DNA from: Varibaculum cambriense
GTDB taxonomy: Bacteria > Actinomycetota > Actinomycetes > Actinomycetales > Actinomycetaceae
DNA: 64,000 nucleotides
Assembly: GCF_022133705.1 (NCBI RefSeq)
Contig: NZ_JAKNHJ010000001.1
Location: 124,001 to 188,000, forward strand
Direction: 5' to 3'
Shown: positions 17,294 through 25,639 of the stretch, piece after piece
How the letters are laid out: the number at the start of each line of letters is the position of its first letter
Position numbering within the stretch: position 1 is the stretch's first letter
Translations under genes and position numbers: made by a program
Notes under the pieces: model-generated
Databases searched by the model: none
Told to the model about the DNA's origin: nothing
What the model saw: the letters and a program-made list of their open reading frames with translations, nothing else

Positions 17294-18082
17294 ATGGGAC
17301 GTTTTCATCGCCACGATGATGGCACGGTACATTCACACGATCATGGGGATCATACCCACCATCACGATCATGGTGACTATGTAGCTGATCCGGAGGTAAT
17401 CGGAGATCACTCGGGATATGACACCGAGAAGGAACGCATTGAAATCCTAGAAGATATTTATGCGGAAAACGACCACTTGGCAGAGCATAATCGCCAGGCG
17501 TTCGCAGAACACAACGTGAAAGTGGTTAACCTGATGAGTTCGCCGGGATCGGGGAAAACCACTCTGCTGGAGCGCACCCTGGCTGAACTGCAAGGAAAAA
17601 TGCGGATCGGAATTATTGAAGGCGATATCGAGACTCCTTTGGATGCCGATCGCCTCCGCGGTTATGGCGCTCAAATTTCCCTGCTCAACACCGGCCAAGG
17701 CTTCGGGGGTGAATGCCACTTGGATGCCCCTATGGTGCATCACACTTTGGATGGTTTAGACCTCAGCCAACTTGACCTGGTGATTATCGAGAATGTGGGC
17801 AACCTGGTGTGCCCGGCAGAGTTTGACGTGGGGGAGAACGCCAAAGCGATGGTGTTCTCTATTACCGAGGGCGAAGATAAGCCCCTAAAGTACCCGGTGA
17901 TGTTCCGCTCGGTAGAGATCGTGGTGGTTAACAAGATGGATCTGGCGCCCTATCTTAACTTTGATATGGATCGCTTCCGCGGATACTTGAAGCAGGTCAA
18001 CCCGGGGGTAAAAGTGGTGGAAGTTTCCGCCGAAAAAGGGCAGGGGATTGACGCCTGGATTCAGTGGCTACAACAACTATGA
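17294..18082 (+). CDS. hypB: nickel-inserting GTPase HypB
   Basis: SIMIBI-class GTPase that drives nickel insertion. The N-terminus (residues 1-40) is a histidine-rich nickel-storage stretch with several HDHGDH-type repeats. The G domain follows: P-loop MSSPGSGKTTLLERT near residue 76, IEGDIETPLDADR, ENVGNLVCPAEFDVGE with the metal-site cysteine, and NKMDLAPY for guanine specificity. 262 residues, directly behind hypA, with the structural hydrogenase genes about 130 bases further on. Confidence 0.96.
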   Translation: MGRFHRHDDGTVHSHDHGDHTHHHDHGDYVADPEVIGDHSGYDTEKERIEILEDIYAENDHLAEHNRQAFAEHNVKVVNLMSSPGSGKTTLLERTLAELQGKMRIGIIEGDIETPLDADRLRGYGAQISLLNTGQGFGGECHLDAPMVHHTLDGLDLSQLDLVIIENVGNLVCPAEFDVGENAKAMVFSITEGEDKPLKYPVMFRSVEIVVVNKMDLAPYLNFDMDRFRGYLKQVNPGVKVVEVSAEKGQGIDAWIQWLQQL

Positions 18083-18132
18083 ATACGCTAATTATTTTTG
18101 CGTAATATCAGTGGACGTATTAGCTGGTTACC

Positions 18133-18161
18133 CTGATTTGTGGGCGGTGGCTAGATATAAT
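18133..18161 (+). promoter_or_regulatory. probable promoter of the hydrogenase structural operon
   Basis: A consensus -10 TATAAT at 18156-18161 with CTGATT at 18133-18138 as a -35, 17 bases apart. Transcription would start near 18168, leaving a leader of about 44 bases before the small-subunit ATG. No Fnr/Crp-type dyad is evident. Confidence 0.55.
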
Positions 18162-18211
18162 GATTTCGACAGACGTTGTGGTCTAACTTAAATACCAGTG
18201 AGGAACCGGAA

Positions 18212-19447
18212 ATGAGTTATGAGATAAAACCGTGGCGGGAGGGCACCCTCGCCGATAACCTCGCCAGTGCCGGGGTCAGCCGACGAGATTTCGTAAAATA
18301 CTGTGCTGGCTTGGCAGCAATTTTTGCTGTGGGTACTCCCCAGATGGCGCATGCGGCTCCGGCCCAAAAAGCCGCAGAGGAGCTGGCCGATAAACTAGGG
18401 GCGATCACCAAACCCAATGTGGTGTGGCTCCAGCTCCAAGAATGTACCGGTTGTATGGAATCGGCTCTGCGTAGCGGGGGAACCACGGTAGAAGAAGTGG
18501 TACTGAACTTACTTTCGGTTAACTACAACGAGCTGCTGATGGCGGCCGCCGGTGAGGCGGCAGAAAAAGCTTTGGCTGAAACTAACGCCAAAAAGCATAT
18601 CTTAGTGGTCAACGGTTCTATTCCCACTAAAGATGGTGGTATCTACTGCACCATAGGTGGCAAATCTGCAGAGCAGGTTTTGCGCGAATCTGCTGAGAAC
18701 GCAGACATTATCTTGGCAGTGGGTGCCTGCGCCGTTTACGGTTCGGTGCAAGCTGCTAAGCCTAACCCCACCGGAGCAGTGGGGGTAGATGAAATTATTA
18801 AAGACAAAGCGGTTATCAACGTTTCTGGTTGTCCTCCGATTGGGGAAGTAATCACCGCCTCCCTAACCTATATTTTGACTCACGGCGAGCCTCCCGAAGT
18901 TGATTCCGAGGGACGTCCCCTCTTTGCCTATGGTCAGCGGATTCACGATTCTTGCCCGCGTCGTCCTCACTTCGATGCCGGCCAATTCGTGCGTACCTTT
19001 GACGATGCTGGCGCACGGGAGGGATGGTGCCTATACGATGTGGGCTGCAAAGGCCCCTCGACCTTTAGTCCCTGCCCGATAGTGCAATGGAATATGAAAT
19101 CAGGGTGGCCGATTGGTGCCGGTCACCCCTGTATCGGCTGTACCGAGCGTGACTTTTTCGATCGTTTCTCACCGTTCTACCAAGTCTTGCCCAGTGTCCC
19201 GGGATTCGGAGTGGAAGCTACTGCCGAGAAGGTAGGATTGGGCTTTACCGGCGCAGTGGCGGCAGGAGTCGCCGTACATGCGGGAGTTACCGCTGCTAGA
19301 GCCGCAGCGGATCGAAAAGCCACCCGGAATTCTCCAATGGCGGCTTTTGGGGAAGCCACGGATGTTGATACCGAGCCGCCATCAACGGAGGAAAACCCCA
19401 ACGCAGATGTTCCTGAGGCCAACGAAAAGAACAGTGAGGCGAAATAA
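18212..19447 (+). CDS. hyaA: [NiFe] hydrogenase small subunit, Tat-exported
   Basis: Carries three Fe-S clusters that pass electrons from the Ni-Fe site. ATG 18212 with GAGGAA upstream gives 411 residues. The Tat motif SRRDFVK (Arg24-Arg25) and a hydrophobic stretch ending AHAAPA form the export signal. The proximal-cluster motif ECTGCMES is near residue 79; the distal ligands include HDSCPRRPHFDAG and CPIVQW, and the medial motif GHPCIGCTERDF. A single hydrophobic helix (about 330-355) may anchor the C-terminus, and a charged Pro/Glu/Asn-rich tail follows. Overlaps hyaB by one base. Confidence 0.94.
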   Translation: MSYEIKPWREGTLADNLASAGVSRRDFVKYCAGLAAIFAVGTPQMAHAAPAQKAAEELADKLGAITKPNVVWLQLQECTGCMESALRSGGTTVEEVVLNLLSVNYNELLMAAAGEAAEKALAETNAKKHILVVNGSIPTKDGGIYCTIGGKSAEQVLRESAENADIILAVGACAVYGSVQAAKPNPTGAVGVDEIIKDKAVINVSGCPPIGEVITASLTYILTHGEPPEVDSEGRPLFAYGQRIHDSCPRRPHFDAGQFVRTFDDAGAREGWCLYDVGCKGPSTFSPCPIVQWNMKSGWPIGAGHPCIGCTERDFFDRFSPFYQVLPSVPGFGVEATAEKVGLGFTGAVAAGVAVHAGVTAARAAADRKATRNSPMAAFGEATDVDTEPPSTEENPNADVPEANEKNSEAK

Positions 19448-21189
19448 TGGCTGAAAAAGTAGTTATCGACCCGTTAACCCGCATTGAGGGACATCTGCGT
19501 ATAGAGATGGAAACCGAAGGCGAGCAGATTAAAAAAGCCTGGAGCGTGAGCACCCAGTTCCGAGGAATTGAAACTATCGTTCAAAATCGCGATCCTCGGG
19601 ATGTTTGGGCTTTCGTCCAACGTATTTGTGGGGTTTGTACCTCGGTTCACGCGATTGCTTCCATTACTGCAGTAGAGGACGCTATCGGTTCCAATCCCCC
19701 AGAAAATGCGCGGTTGATCCGCTCGTTAGTGTTGGGATCGCAAGAAATCCAGGATCACGTGATCCACTTCTATCACTTGCACGCTTTGGACTTCGTTAAT
19801 GTACCCAATGCCGCGAAAGCAGATCCAGCTAAAGCGCTGGAGTTCGCCCACTCGATCGGTTCTAAATGGCGGGGCAATAACCTGAAACGCTTCACCGAAG
19901 TTCGGGACACGGTAAAGAAGATTTTGGATTCCGGGCAGCTGTCGGTGTTTACCGGCGGGTATTGGGATCACTCGGATTACCGCCTTCCTCCAGAAGCAGA
20001 TTTGATGTGTGTGGCTCACTATCTGGACGCTTTGGAGTTCCAACGTTCCATGATTCGGATCAATACGGTATTCGGGGGCAAGAACCCGCACCCGAACTTC
20101 CTGGTAGGTGGCATGGCCTGCTCGATTGATCCGAAGTCCTCAGAATCCATCAACCAGGTGCAAATGGATCAAGTAAAAACCTGGGTTGAGGAGATTAATG
20201 AGTTTGTAAAGGATTGTTACTACCCGGATATTTTAGCCTTGGGCGGGGTATACAAAGACTACTTCGATATTGGTGCTACCCATCCAAACTACTTGGCAGT
20301 GGGACTGGCAGGATCGATGTTTGCGGGTGACCCGAATAAATCTCGTCTGTCCTCACCCCACACCGCCATTAAGCCGGGTGTGATATTCGACGATGACCTC
20401 ACCAAGGTTCATCCTTTCGATCCTAACAAGATTGAAGAGTTTATTACCTCTGCGTGGTACCAGTACTCGGTGGGGGACAAGAAGGGACTTACTCCCGATA
20501 AGGGCGAGACCACGGTAAACTACACCGGGCCGAAGCCCCCATTCAAATGGCTAGGTGATCGCGATAAATACACTTGGTCAAAGGCTCCTCGCTATGAGGG
20601 TAAACCAATGCAGGTCGGACCGGTAGCGCGGATGTTGTTGGCGTACGCCCAAGGTTACGCACCGGTTAAGAAGCTCCTTGACGGGGCGATCGCTACCTTA
20701 GGTATTACTCCCAAACAGATCAACTCTACGATGGGACGTACCTTTGCTCGGGCAGCGGAAGCGGTAGTCTCCGCAGATTTAATGCGCGAGGATTACAACG
20801 CCCTGGTTAACAACATCAAGAAAGGCGATATTGAAGTTTTTGATGCCAGTAAGTGGGATCCGAGTAGTTGGCCTACCCAGGCGCAAGGATACGCCTTTAT
20901 TGAAGTTGCCCGCGGAGACCTATCACACTGGGTATCGATTAAAGATGGCAAGGTAGAACGCTACCAAGCAGTAGTGCCTACTACCTGGTTGGCGGGAGGA
21001 CGCGACGCCCAAGGAGTTACCGGCCCCTACGAAGAATCCCTGATGGGAACCGGAACTCATCCGCTGGTAGATCCGAAAGCGCCCCTGGAGCCCATGCGTA
21101 CTATCCATTCCTATGATCCCTGTATGTCATGTGGGGTTCATATTCTCGATCCCGATGGCAATCTCCTGGGTGAGGCGGTGACGTCATGA
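19447..21189 (+). CDS. hyaB: [NiFe] hydrogenase large subunit, group 1
   Basis: Holds the Ni-Fe(CN)2CO active site and oxidises H2. 580 residues opening with IDPLTRIEGHLRIE. The N-terminal nickel ligands are in RICGVCTSVHAIAS near residue 60. The C-terminal ligands are in DPCMSCGVH, followed by about 15 residues (ILDPDGNLL...) that the maturation endopeptidase should remove after His. With no signal of its own, it should be co-exported with the Tat-borne small subunit. The ATG overlaps the small-subunit stop; four bases overlap the cytochrome gene. Confidence 0.96.
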   Translation: MAEKVVIDPLTRIEGHLRIEMETEGEQIKKAWSVSTQFRGIETIVQNRDPRDVWAFVQRICGVCTSVHAIASITAVEDAIGSNPPENARLIRSLVLGSQEIQDHVIHFYHLHALDFVNVPNAAKADPAKALEFAHSIGSKWRGNNLKRFTEVRDTVKKILDSGQLSVFTGGYWDHSDYRLPPEADLMCVAHYLDALEFQRSMIRINTVFGGKNPHPNFLVGGMACSIDPKSSESINQVQMDQVKTWVEEINEFVKDCYYPDILALGGVYKDYFDIGATHPNYLAVGLAGSMFAGDPNKSRLSSPHTAIKPGVIFDDDLTKVHPFDPNKIEEFITSAWYQYSVGDKKGLTPDKGETTVNYTGPKPPFKWLGDRDKYTWSKAPRYEGKPMQVGPVARMLLAYAQGYAPVKKLLDGAIATLGITPKQINSTMGRTFARAAEAVVSADLMREDYNALVNNIKKGDIEVFDASKWDPSSWPTQAQGYAFIEVARGDLSHWVSIKDGKVERYQAVVPTTWLAGGRDAQGVTGPYEESLMGTGTHPLVDPKAPLEPMRTIHSYDPCMSCGVHILDPDGNLLGEAVTS

Positions 21190-22499
21190 ACGACAAAGCG
21201 GGAACGCCAACTGCAGAAGTATCGAAGAAATCCTCTGACAAAGCTATAGCGAAAGCGAATAAAGATCGCCAAATAGAGTTTTTCGCTCAAGATAGCGCCA
21301 AAACCGAGGGGATTGAGGTTGGGGGCGGCTTCAGCTGTTCGGATATCTCCCTGCGCCGCCTGCTGGTAATGGCGGCAGTGTCTCCTAAAGGCAGCACCGA
21401 TCCGGTCGATGTAGCGCTCAAAGAGTCACTGCGCTACCGGTTCCGCCATGGCGCACCTAATGTTGAGATTCCTGCCAAAAACTTTGATCCCCCGGTGGAT
21501 CGCCGCTACTCGCTGGCACGCATCAACGATATGAAACGAACCAAGACCGGGGAGTCTCGTAATACCATCATTGCCCGGGGGGATCTCGAGTCGGTGATGA
21601 ATGTCGCTGAAACCGAGCGATCGCTGCGAACCTTGCTCAGGAAGAACGCGCAGATGGCGGGGTCGCGTGGCTATCGCTGCCTGGGGGTGGCAACCGCCAC
21701 CGTGGACGAAAACGGCAAGATTAGCCCCTTCACTATGGAAGGCTTCGTAAATGTGCGTCCGGTGGGTACCGGTTTGCGAGGCAGAGATCTTACTCCCACC
21801 AGCGAAGATTGGGTAAGGCTGAGTGTCTGGTCCGCTAGCTTGCGTTTCCTGCATTGGTTTAACGTTTTTCTGATAGTGACCCTTTCCGTAACTGGCTACT
21901 ACATTATGGATCCGTTCTTTGGGGATACTTTCTTTCGGGGAATTGATCCCGGATTCCTCATGGGGATCATGCGTTTCATCCACTTCACAGCAGCATTTGC
22001 TTGGTTGGCGGTAGGGGCTGCCCGGGTGATTATTGCCTTCATCTCCAAAGACCGCTATATGAGATGGGAAACTTTCTGGTCATTTAAGAAGAAGCAAGAC
22101 TGGATCAATTTCAAAGAGACCGTAGGTTTTTACCTCTTCCTACGGAAAGAAAGCCCTCTCTATGTGGCGCACAATCCGTTGCAGCAGATGGCCTACACCT
22201 CTATCTATATCCTTGGGGCTTTCCAGATGCTTATCGGAGTAGCACTGTATGCATTGCCGTACAAAAATACCAACCTTTTCTGGCAAATATTGGCTGCTCC
22301 CAACGACTGGCTGGGAATCCCGATGATGCGTTTTATCCACGCCATGATCATGTTTATGTTCTGGGGTTTCGTTATCGGGCATATCTATCTTGCTTTCCGG
22401 GCAGATTCTCTTGAGCGTCACGGCGGGATTTCTTCGATGATTTCTGGTGGGGTTTGGATGCGGCGTACCTCAAAGCCCTACGATGCCCCTGAACTGTAG
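21186..22499 (+). CDS. hyaC: hydrogenase cytochrome b subunit with N-terminal P-type-ATPase N-domain-like extension
   Basis: Membrane diheme cytochrome that passes electrons from the small subunit to quinone. Residues 212-437 are HyaC/cytochrome b561-like, with four or five helices and candidate heme histidines at 223 (FLHW), 266 (RFIH), 385 (RFIH) and 399 (IGH). Residues 1-210 are not part of the usual family (about 235 residues in all). They resemble the nucleotide-binding domain of a P-type ATPase: RLLVMAAVSPKGSTDPVDVA, KNFDPPVDRRYSLARI, IIARGDLESVM where KGAPE is expected, and RGYRCLGVATAT. No phosphorylation motif (DKTGT) is present. The cytochrome call is firm; the extension is my inference. 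Confidence 0.88.
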   Translation: MNDKAGTPTAEVSKKSSDKAIAKANKDRQIEFFAQDSAKTEGIEVGGGFSCSDISLRRLLVMAAVSPKGSTDPVDVALKESLRYRFRHGAPNVEIPAKNFDPPVDRRYSLARINDMKRTKTGESRNTIIARGDLESVMNVAETERSLRTLLRKNAQMAGSRGYRCLGVATATVDENGKISPFTMEGFVNVRPVGTGLRGRDLTPTSEDWVRLSVWSASLRFLHWFNVFLIVTLSVTGYYIMDPFFGDTFFRGIDPGFLMGIMRFIHFTAAFAWLAVGAARVIIAFISKDRYMRWETFWSFKKKQDWINFKETVGFYLFLRKESPLYVAHNPLQQMAYTSIYILGAFQMLIGVALYALPYKNTNLFWQILAAPNDWLGIPMMRFIHAMIMFMFWGFVIGHIYLAFRADSLERHGGISSMISGGVWMRRTSKPYDAPEL

Positions 22500-22513
22500 A
22501 TAGAAAGGAATAG

Positions 22514-23158
22514 ATGTCGGCAAGTGACCTGACGCCTTCGGAGCTGCCTAACTCGCGGTTTCCTGCGAGTTTACCTTCCCGGCCCCGTATAGAGCCGGGC
22601 AGTAGCGATAACTATTTGCCTCTGCCGGATATTTCTAAAGCTGATGGTAGCCCTTGGGCAGGATGTCGCTTTACCGTCTTGGCGGTGGGAAATCCCATCA
22701 TGGGTGATGATGGGATTGGCCTGGAGATTCTAGCGGAGTTGCAAGGACTAGTATCCCAGCGCCCGGCCTGGAAGGCCGCGATTGCCAGGGGAGAGATGTC
22801 TCTGCTAGAAGGCGGAACAAACGGTATGGAACTGGTTCCGGTAGTGCAAGAAGCCGAGCGGCTTTTGATCCTAGATTCAATAGCTCCCGGCAATGGGCGC
22901 CAGCCGGGACAGGCATTGCACATGAGTGGGGATCATGTGCCCCGTTTGCTTTCGATGAAGATGTCACCGCACCAGGTAGGACTGCTTGATGTGCTAAGCT
23001 CCGCCCGCCTTACTGGAAAAGAACCAGAGGTGCTAGAAGTCGTAGGGGTAGTTAGCGAAAAGGTCGATTTACACTTAGGTTTAACTTCCGCCGCAGCATC
23101 GGGAATCAAACCGGCAGTCGATTATGCTGCCCAAATCCTAGACTCGTGGCTTAAATAG
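22514..23158 (+). CDS. hyaD: hydrogenase maturation endopeptidase
   Basis: Nickel-dependent protease that removes the large subunit's C-terminal peptide once nickel is in place. Core from about residue 52: VLAVGNPIMGDDGIGLEIL, with the conserved Asp/Glu metal ligands; EGGTNGMELVP; LILDSIAPGNG; and MKMSPHQVGLLDVL with the third ligand His. The first 50 residues form a proline/serine-rich extension unusual for the family. It is 14 bases behind hyaC, with AGAAAGGAA before the ATG, and closes the hyaABCD operon. Confidence 0.93.
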   Translation: MSASDLTPSELPNSRFPASLPSRPRIEPGSSDNYLPLPDISKADGSPWAGCRFTVLAVGNPIMGDDGIGLEILAELQGLVSQRPAWKAAIARGEMSLLEGGTNGMELVPVVQEAERLLILDSIAPGNGRQPGQALHMSGDHVPRLLSMKMSPHQVGLLDVLSSARLTGKEPEVLEVVGVVSEKVDLHLGLTSAAASGIKPAVDYAAQILDSWLK

Positions 23159-23168
23159 CTCCCACCGT

Positions 23169-23202
23169 TAGCGATCAGCAGCTTGCAATCGGCCGATCGC
23201 TA
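23169..23202. terminator. hairpin between convergent hyaD and hypA2
   Basis: TAGCGATC (23169-23176) and GATCGCTA (23195-23202) are perfect complements around an 18-base loop. It lies between converging genes and could serve both, but no clear T-tract follows on either strand, so intrinsic termination is uncertain. Confidence 0.35.
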
Positions 23203-23223
23203 GACCTGGCCTAGAAAAGAGCC

Positions 23224-23580
23224 TTAGCTCTGATCCCACTCCACCCAGGAAATTTCAAACTCGCGGCCGTGAGTGAGATTGCCAGTTGGTATGCCGCATT
23301 TTGGGCATAGCAGCGCGAAAAATTCGTCAATTTCTACATCTTCAGCGCAGCTGGGGCAGTAGACGCTAGCGGGAATAGAGTTGACTTCCAGCTCGGCCGT
23401 GGCACAAATGGTGTTGTCGCGAGCTATTGGCCAGGAACCATACAAAGCCTGCGGAATGGCGCCGGACATGGTACCGACATTTAGCGCGACCTTTTCAACT
23501 CGGGTAACCTGATATTCAGCGTCAGCGGCTGCTTTTTCCACCGCCGCCACTACTGAAGTTAATAACCCAAGTTCATGCAT
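23224..23580 (-). CDS. hypA: nickel chaperone HypA/HybF (second copy)
   Basis: A second HypA, 118 residues, beginning MHELGLLTSVV with the nickel-binding His2. The zinc site is CPSC...CPKC (about residues 76-79 and 96-99). It differs strongly from the copy at 16942 (weak similarity outside the motifs), so it is not a recent duplication. Only 23 bases separate its start from that of the divergent large-subunit-like gene, and its start has only a weak site (GGGA). The setting suggests a role in the second maturation set. Confidence 0.9.
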   Translation of the reverse strand: MHELGLLTSVVAAVEKAAADAEYQVTRVEKVALNVGTMSGAIPQALYGSWPIARDNTICATAELEVNSIPASVYCPSCAEDVEIDEFFALLCPKCGIPTGNLTHGREFEISWVEWDQS

Positions 23581-23603
23581 ATATTTATTTTCCCAGGAGA
23601 GTA

Positions 23604-24860
23604 ATGAAAATCAACTTAGATGAAATCATTGATCCGATGCAAGGACGGGTAGTGATATCCCCAGACTCGCAAGGGAAATCGCATGCCCATTTCGATCTGC
23701 AAGGTTTGCCGCGGATTGATGGAATGTTGGTGGGAAAATCTGCCCTGGAAGCATTGAAAATGACCGAGCATTTGTGCGGAATTTGCCCGGTAGCGCACCA
23801 TTTGGCCGGAATTCGCGCCCTCGACGCCCTCAGCGGCAATACTGAAATCTCCCGGGAAGCGGAGCTTACCCGCCGCCTATTACATTACGGATCGGTGGTG
23901 GAAACCCATTCCCTACGCTTCTTGCGCCAAGACCGCGACAGCGGGGTGCGGCTAAAGAAAGTTTCAAAACAAATGCTGGTAGTGGCAGGATCGCCAGGGC
24001 ATTTCCCAGTTACCGCCATACCGGGCGGGGTTAGGAACTTGCCGAATATCGAAGATTTACAAAACCTGCAAGCAGAGTTACCGGCAGTGATAGCAAGCGC
24101 CGAAAAGCTATGCGAACTCGCTTTCAACAAGCAATCCCATGCCGAAGTATTCAGCCAATTTGCCGGGGCAGATTTAGCTTTGATTAACGAGGACGGCAAC
24201 CCCGATATTTTTGGAACCAGAGTTCGGGCAGCGCGCGCCGGGTCAACCTGGAAAGAGTTTGACTTCGAAGAATGGAACCAGCAGGTAGCGGAAGAAAATC
24301 CGGGTGCCCCTGCACCGCACCCCTATTTGAGCGCTTTGGGTCCAGTCCCGGGACGCTATCGGGTAGGCCCGGTCGCGCAGCTTTCGGTGGGGGATTTACC
24401 CAGTGAGCTCGCAAGCAAGGCGCAAGCACGCTGGTTAGCGGGAGGCCGGGATGCTGCTAGTGCGAGAGCTATCATTACTTTGCATGTCCTGGAAAAAACT
24501 GTCGAGCTAGTTTCTGAGCTATTATCCCTGCTTGAGCTAGGGGAGCTAGAAGCGTGCCCACCACAAGAGCAGGTACCTTTCCAAGAGGTAGTTGCGACCG
24601 GTCTGGTGGATGGTCCGCGCGGACTGCTGGCTCATACCTACCGCAGCGATTCCCAGGGGATAATTACTTCCGCCACGATCCTCACCCCTACTGCGCAAAA
24701 CGAACCCTGGTTGGCAGATTTATTAACCGAGGCGATCGACAGGGAAGATGTAGTCAGGCAAGCGGCTCTAGAGCAATCAATCCGCGAAGCGGATCCCTGT
24801 TTGCCACTCAGCTCGGCGCCGGAAGGGCAAATGGGGCTGCGGGTTGATACCCAGCATTAG
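23604..24860 (+). CDS. degenerate [NiFe] hydrogenase large-subunit homologue (HupK/HoxV-like)
   Basis: A 418-residue relative of hydrogenase large subunits that cannot hold a normal Ni-Fe centre. The N-terminal site is kept as HLCGICPVAH near residue 55. The C-terminal site is reduced to DPCLPLSSAP: first Cys present, second Cys and the His absent, and no cleavable tail. Similar ligand-poor homologues, HupK in rhizobia and HoxV in Cupriavidus, act as scaffolds for cofactor assembly. Flanked by hypA2 and hypC2, it most likely does the same for the hydrogenase at 19447. AGGAG precedes the ATG. The HupK-like role is inference from motifs and context. Confidence 0.8.
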   Translation: MKINLDEIIDPMQGRVVISPDSQGKSHAHFDLQGLPRIDGMLVGKSALEALKMTEHLCGICPVAHHLAGIRALDALSGNTEISREAELTRRLLHYGSVVETHSLRFLRQDRDSGVRLKKVSKQMLVVAGSPGHFPVTAIPGGVRNLPNIEDLQNLQAELPAVIASAEKLCELAFNKQSHAEVFSQFAGADLALINEDGNPDIFGTRVRAARAGSTWKEFDFEEWNQQVAEENPGAPAPHPYLSALGPVPGRYRVGPVAQLSVGDLPSELASKAQARWLAGGRDAASARAIITLHVLEKTVELVSELLSLLELGELEACPPQEQVPFQEVVATGLVDGPRGLLAHTYRSDSQGIITSATILTPTAQNEPWLADLLTEAIDREDVVRQAALEQSIREADPCLPLSSAPEGQMGLRVDTQH

Positions 24861-24919
24861 TAGTGAGGGGTATCCTGAAGTGAGAGATTCCAGTATCCCA
24901 GCAAGAAAGGACTAAGGCC

Positions 24920-25147
24920 ATGTGCGTGGGAGTGCCCTGCAAAATCTTATCGATTGAGTCAGGTGTGATGCCGATGGGGCGCATCGATGTAGCTGGACAG
25001 GTTCAGGACGCCTGTATGGCATATCTTCCCGAGGCGCGCGTGGGCGACTATGTCCTCATCCAAAATGGTTTTGCAATGAATCGTTTAACCGCCGAGGAAG
25101 CCCAGGAATCTCTAGATACCTGGCGAGAGCTGGGAATGCTCTCCTAG
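24920..25147 (+). CDS. hypC: hydrogenase maturation chaperone HypC/HupF (second copy)
   Basis: 75 residues beginning MCVGVPCKILSIE with the essential Cys2 and an extra Cys7. VGDYVLIQNGFAMNRL matches the VGDYVLVHVGFAI-type HypC core. AGAAAGGAC precedes the ATG. It follows the large-subunit-like gene by about 60 bases on the same strand, so it is the natural partner for that scaffold, as HupF is with HupK in rhizobia. The other HypC (at 13250) has a longer acidic tail. Confidence 0.92.
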   Translation: MCVGVPCKILSIESGVMPMGRIDVAGQVQDACMAYLPEARVGDYVLIQNGFAMNRLTAEEAQESLDTWRELGMLS

Positions 25148-25238
25148 AAGCGGGCAGGCTCCGATGGCAGTATTCTTTTCGCAATCGGATTATTTGTTAA
25201 ACTCGATAGCAAGCTCATAGATAGTCGAAGGAGTTATC

Positions 25239-25628
25239 ATGGCATGTTTTATTGTTCCTGCTGCTGAAGCAGCGGCAGTAACGGTAGCTAAGAAACAGAT
25301 CGCAAGGAAAAGCCGCAACGGCGCCACCCCGGAAAGCACCGAACGTTCTTTAAATCTAGTTCGCAAGCTGACCTGGCTAACCAACCTGTTATGGGGCGGA
25401 GCGTTGCTGCTAGCTTTTGAGCACCTCTGGCATGGGGAAGTAATCCCTTATTTCCCCTTCCTTTCAGCGCTCACAGAGCGTTCCACCACCCAGCAGATGC
25501 TATTTGAGATGGGTACCGTGGGTGTCGGGATGGCACTGCTGGTCACCGCAGTTTGGGGGATTGGGCTCGCCCTGATTCGCGCCAGTGAACGCCGCACCAA
25601 AGTAGTTACCGAGAAGATCGACGCTTAA
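25239..25628 (+). CDS. small membrane protein, unknown function
   Basis: 129 residues, not assigned to a family by me. It opens with MACFIVPAAEAAAVTVAKK, then a basic linker (residues 18-45). There are two likely transmembrane helices, about 46-66 (LTWLTNLLWGGALLLAF) and 92-112 (MGTVGVGMALLVTAVWGIGL), with a charged tail. A good site (AAGGAG) precedes the ATG. Eleven bases separate it from the next small membrane gene, so the pair is probably an operon. The position right after hypC2 raises the possibility of a link to the hydrogenase system, but no motif shows it. Confidence 0.75.
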   Translation: MACFIVPAAEAAAVTVAKKQIARKSRNGATPESTERSLNLVRKLTWLTNLLWGGALLLAFEHLWHGEVIPYFPFLSALTERSTTQQMLFEMGTVGVGMALLVTAVWGIGLALIRASERRTKVVTEKIDA

Positions 25629-25639
25629 GGACATAAACC

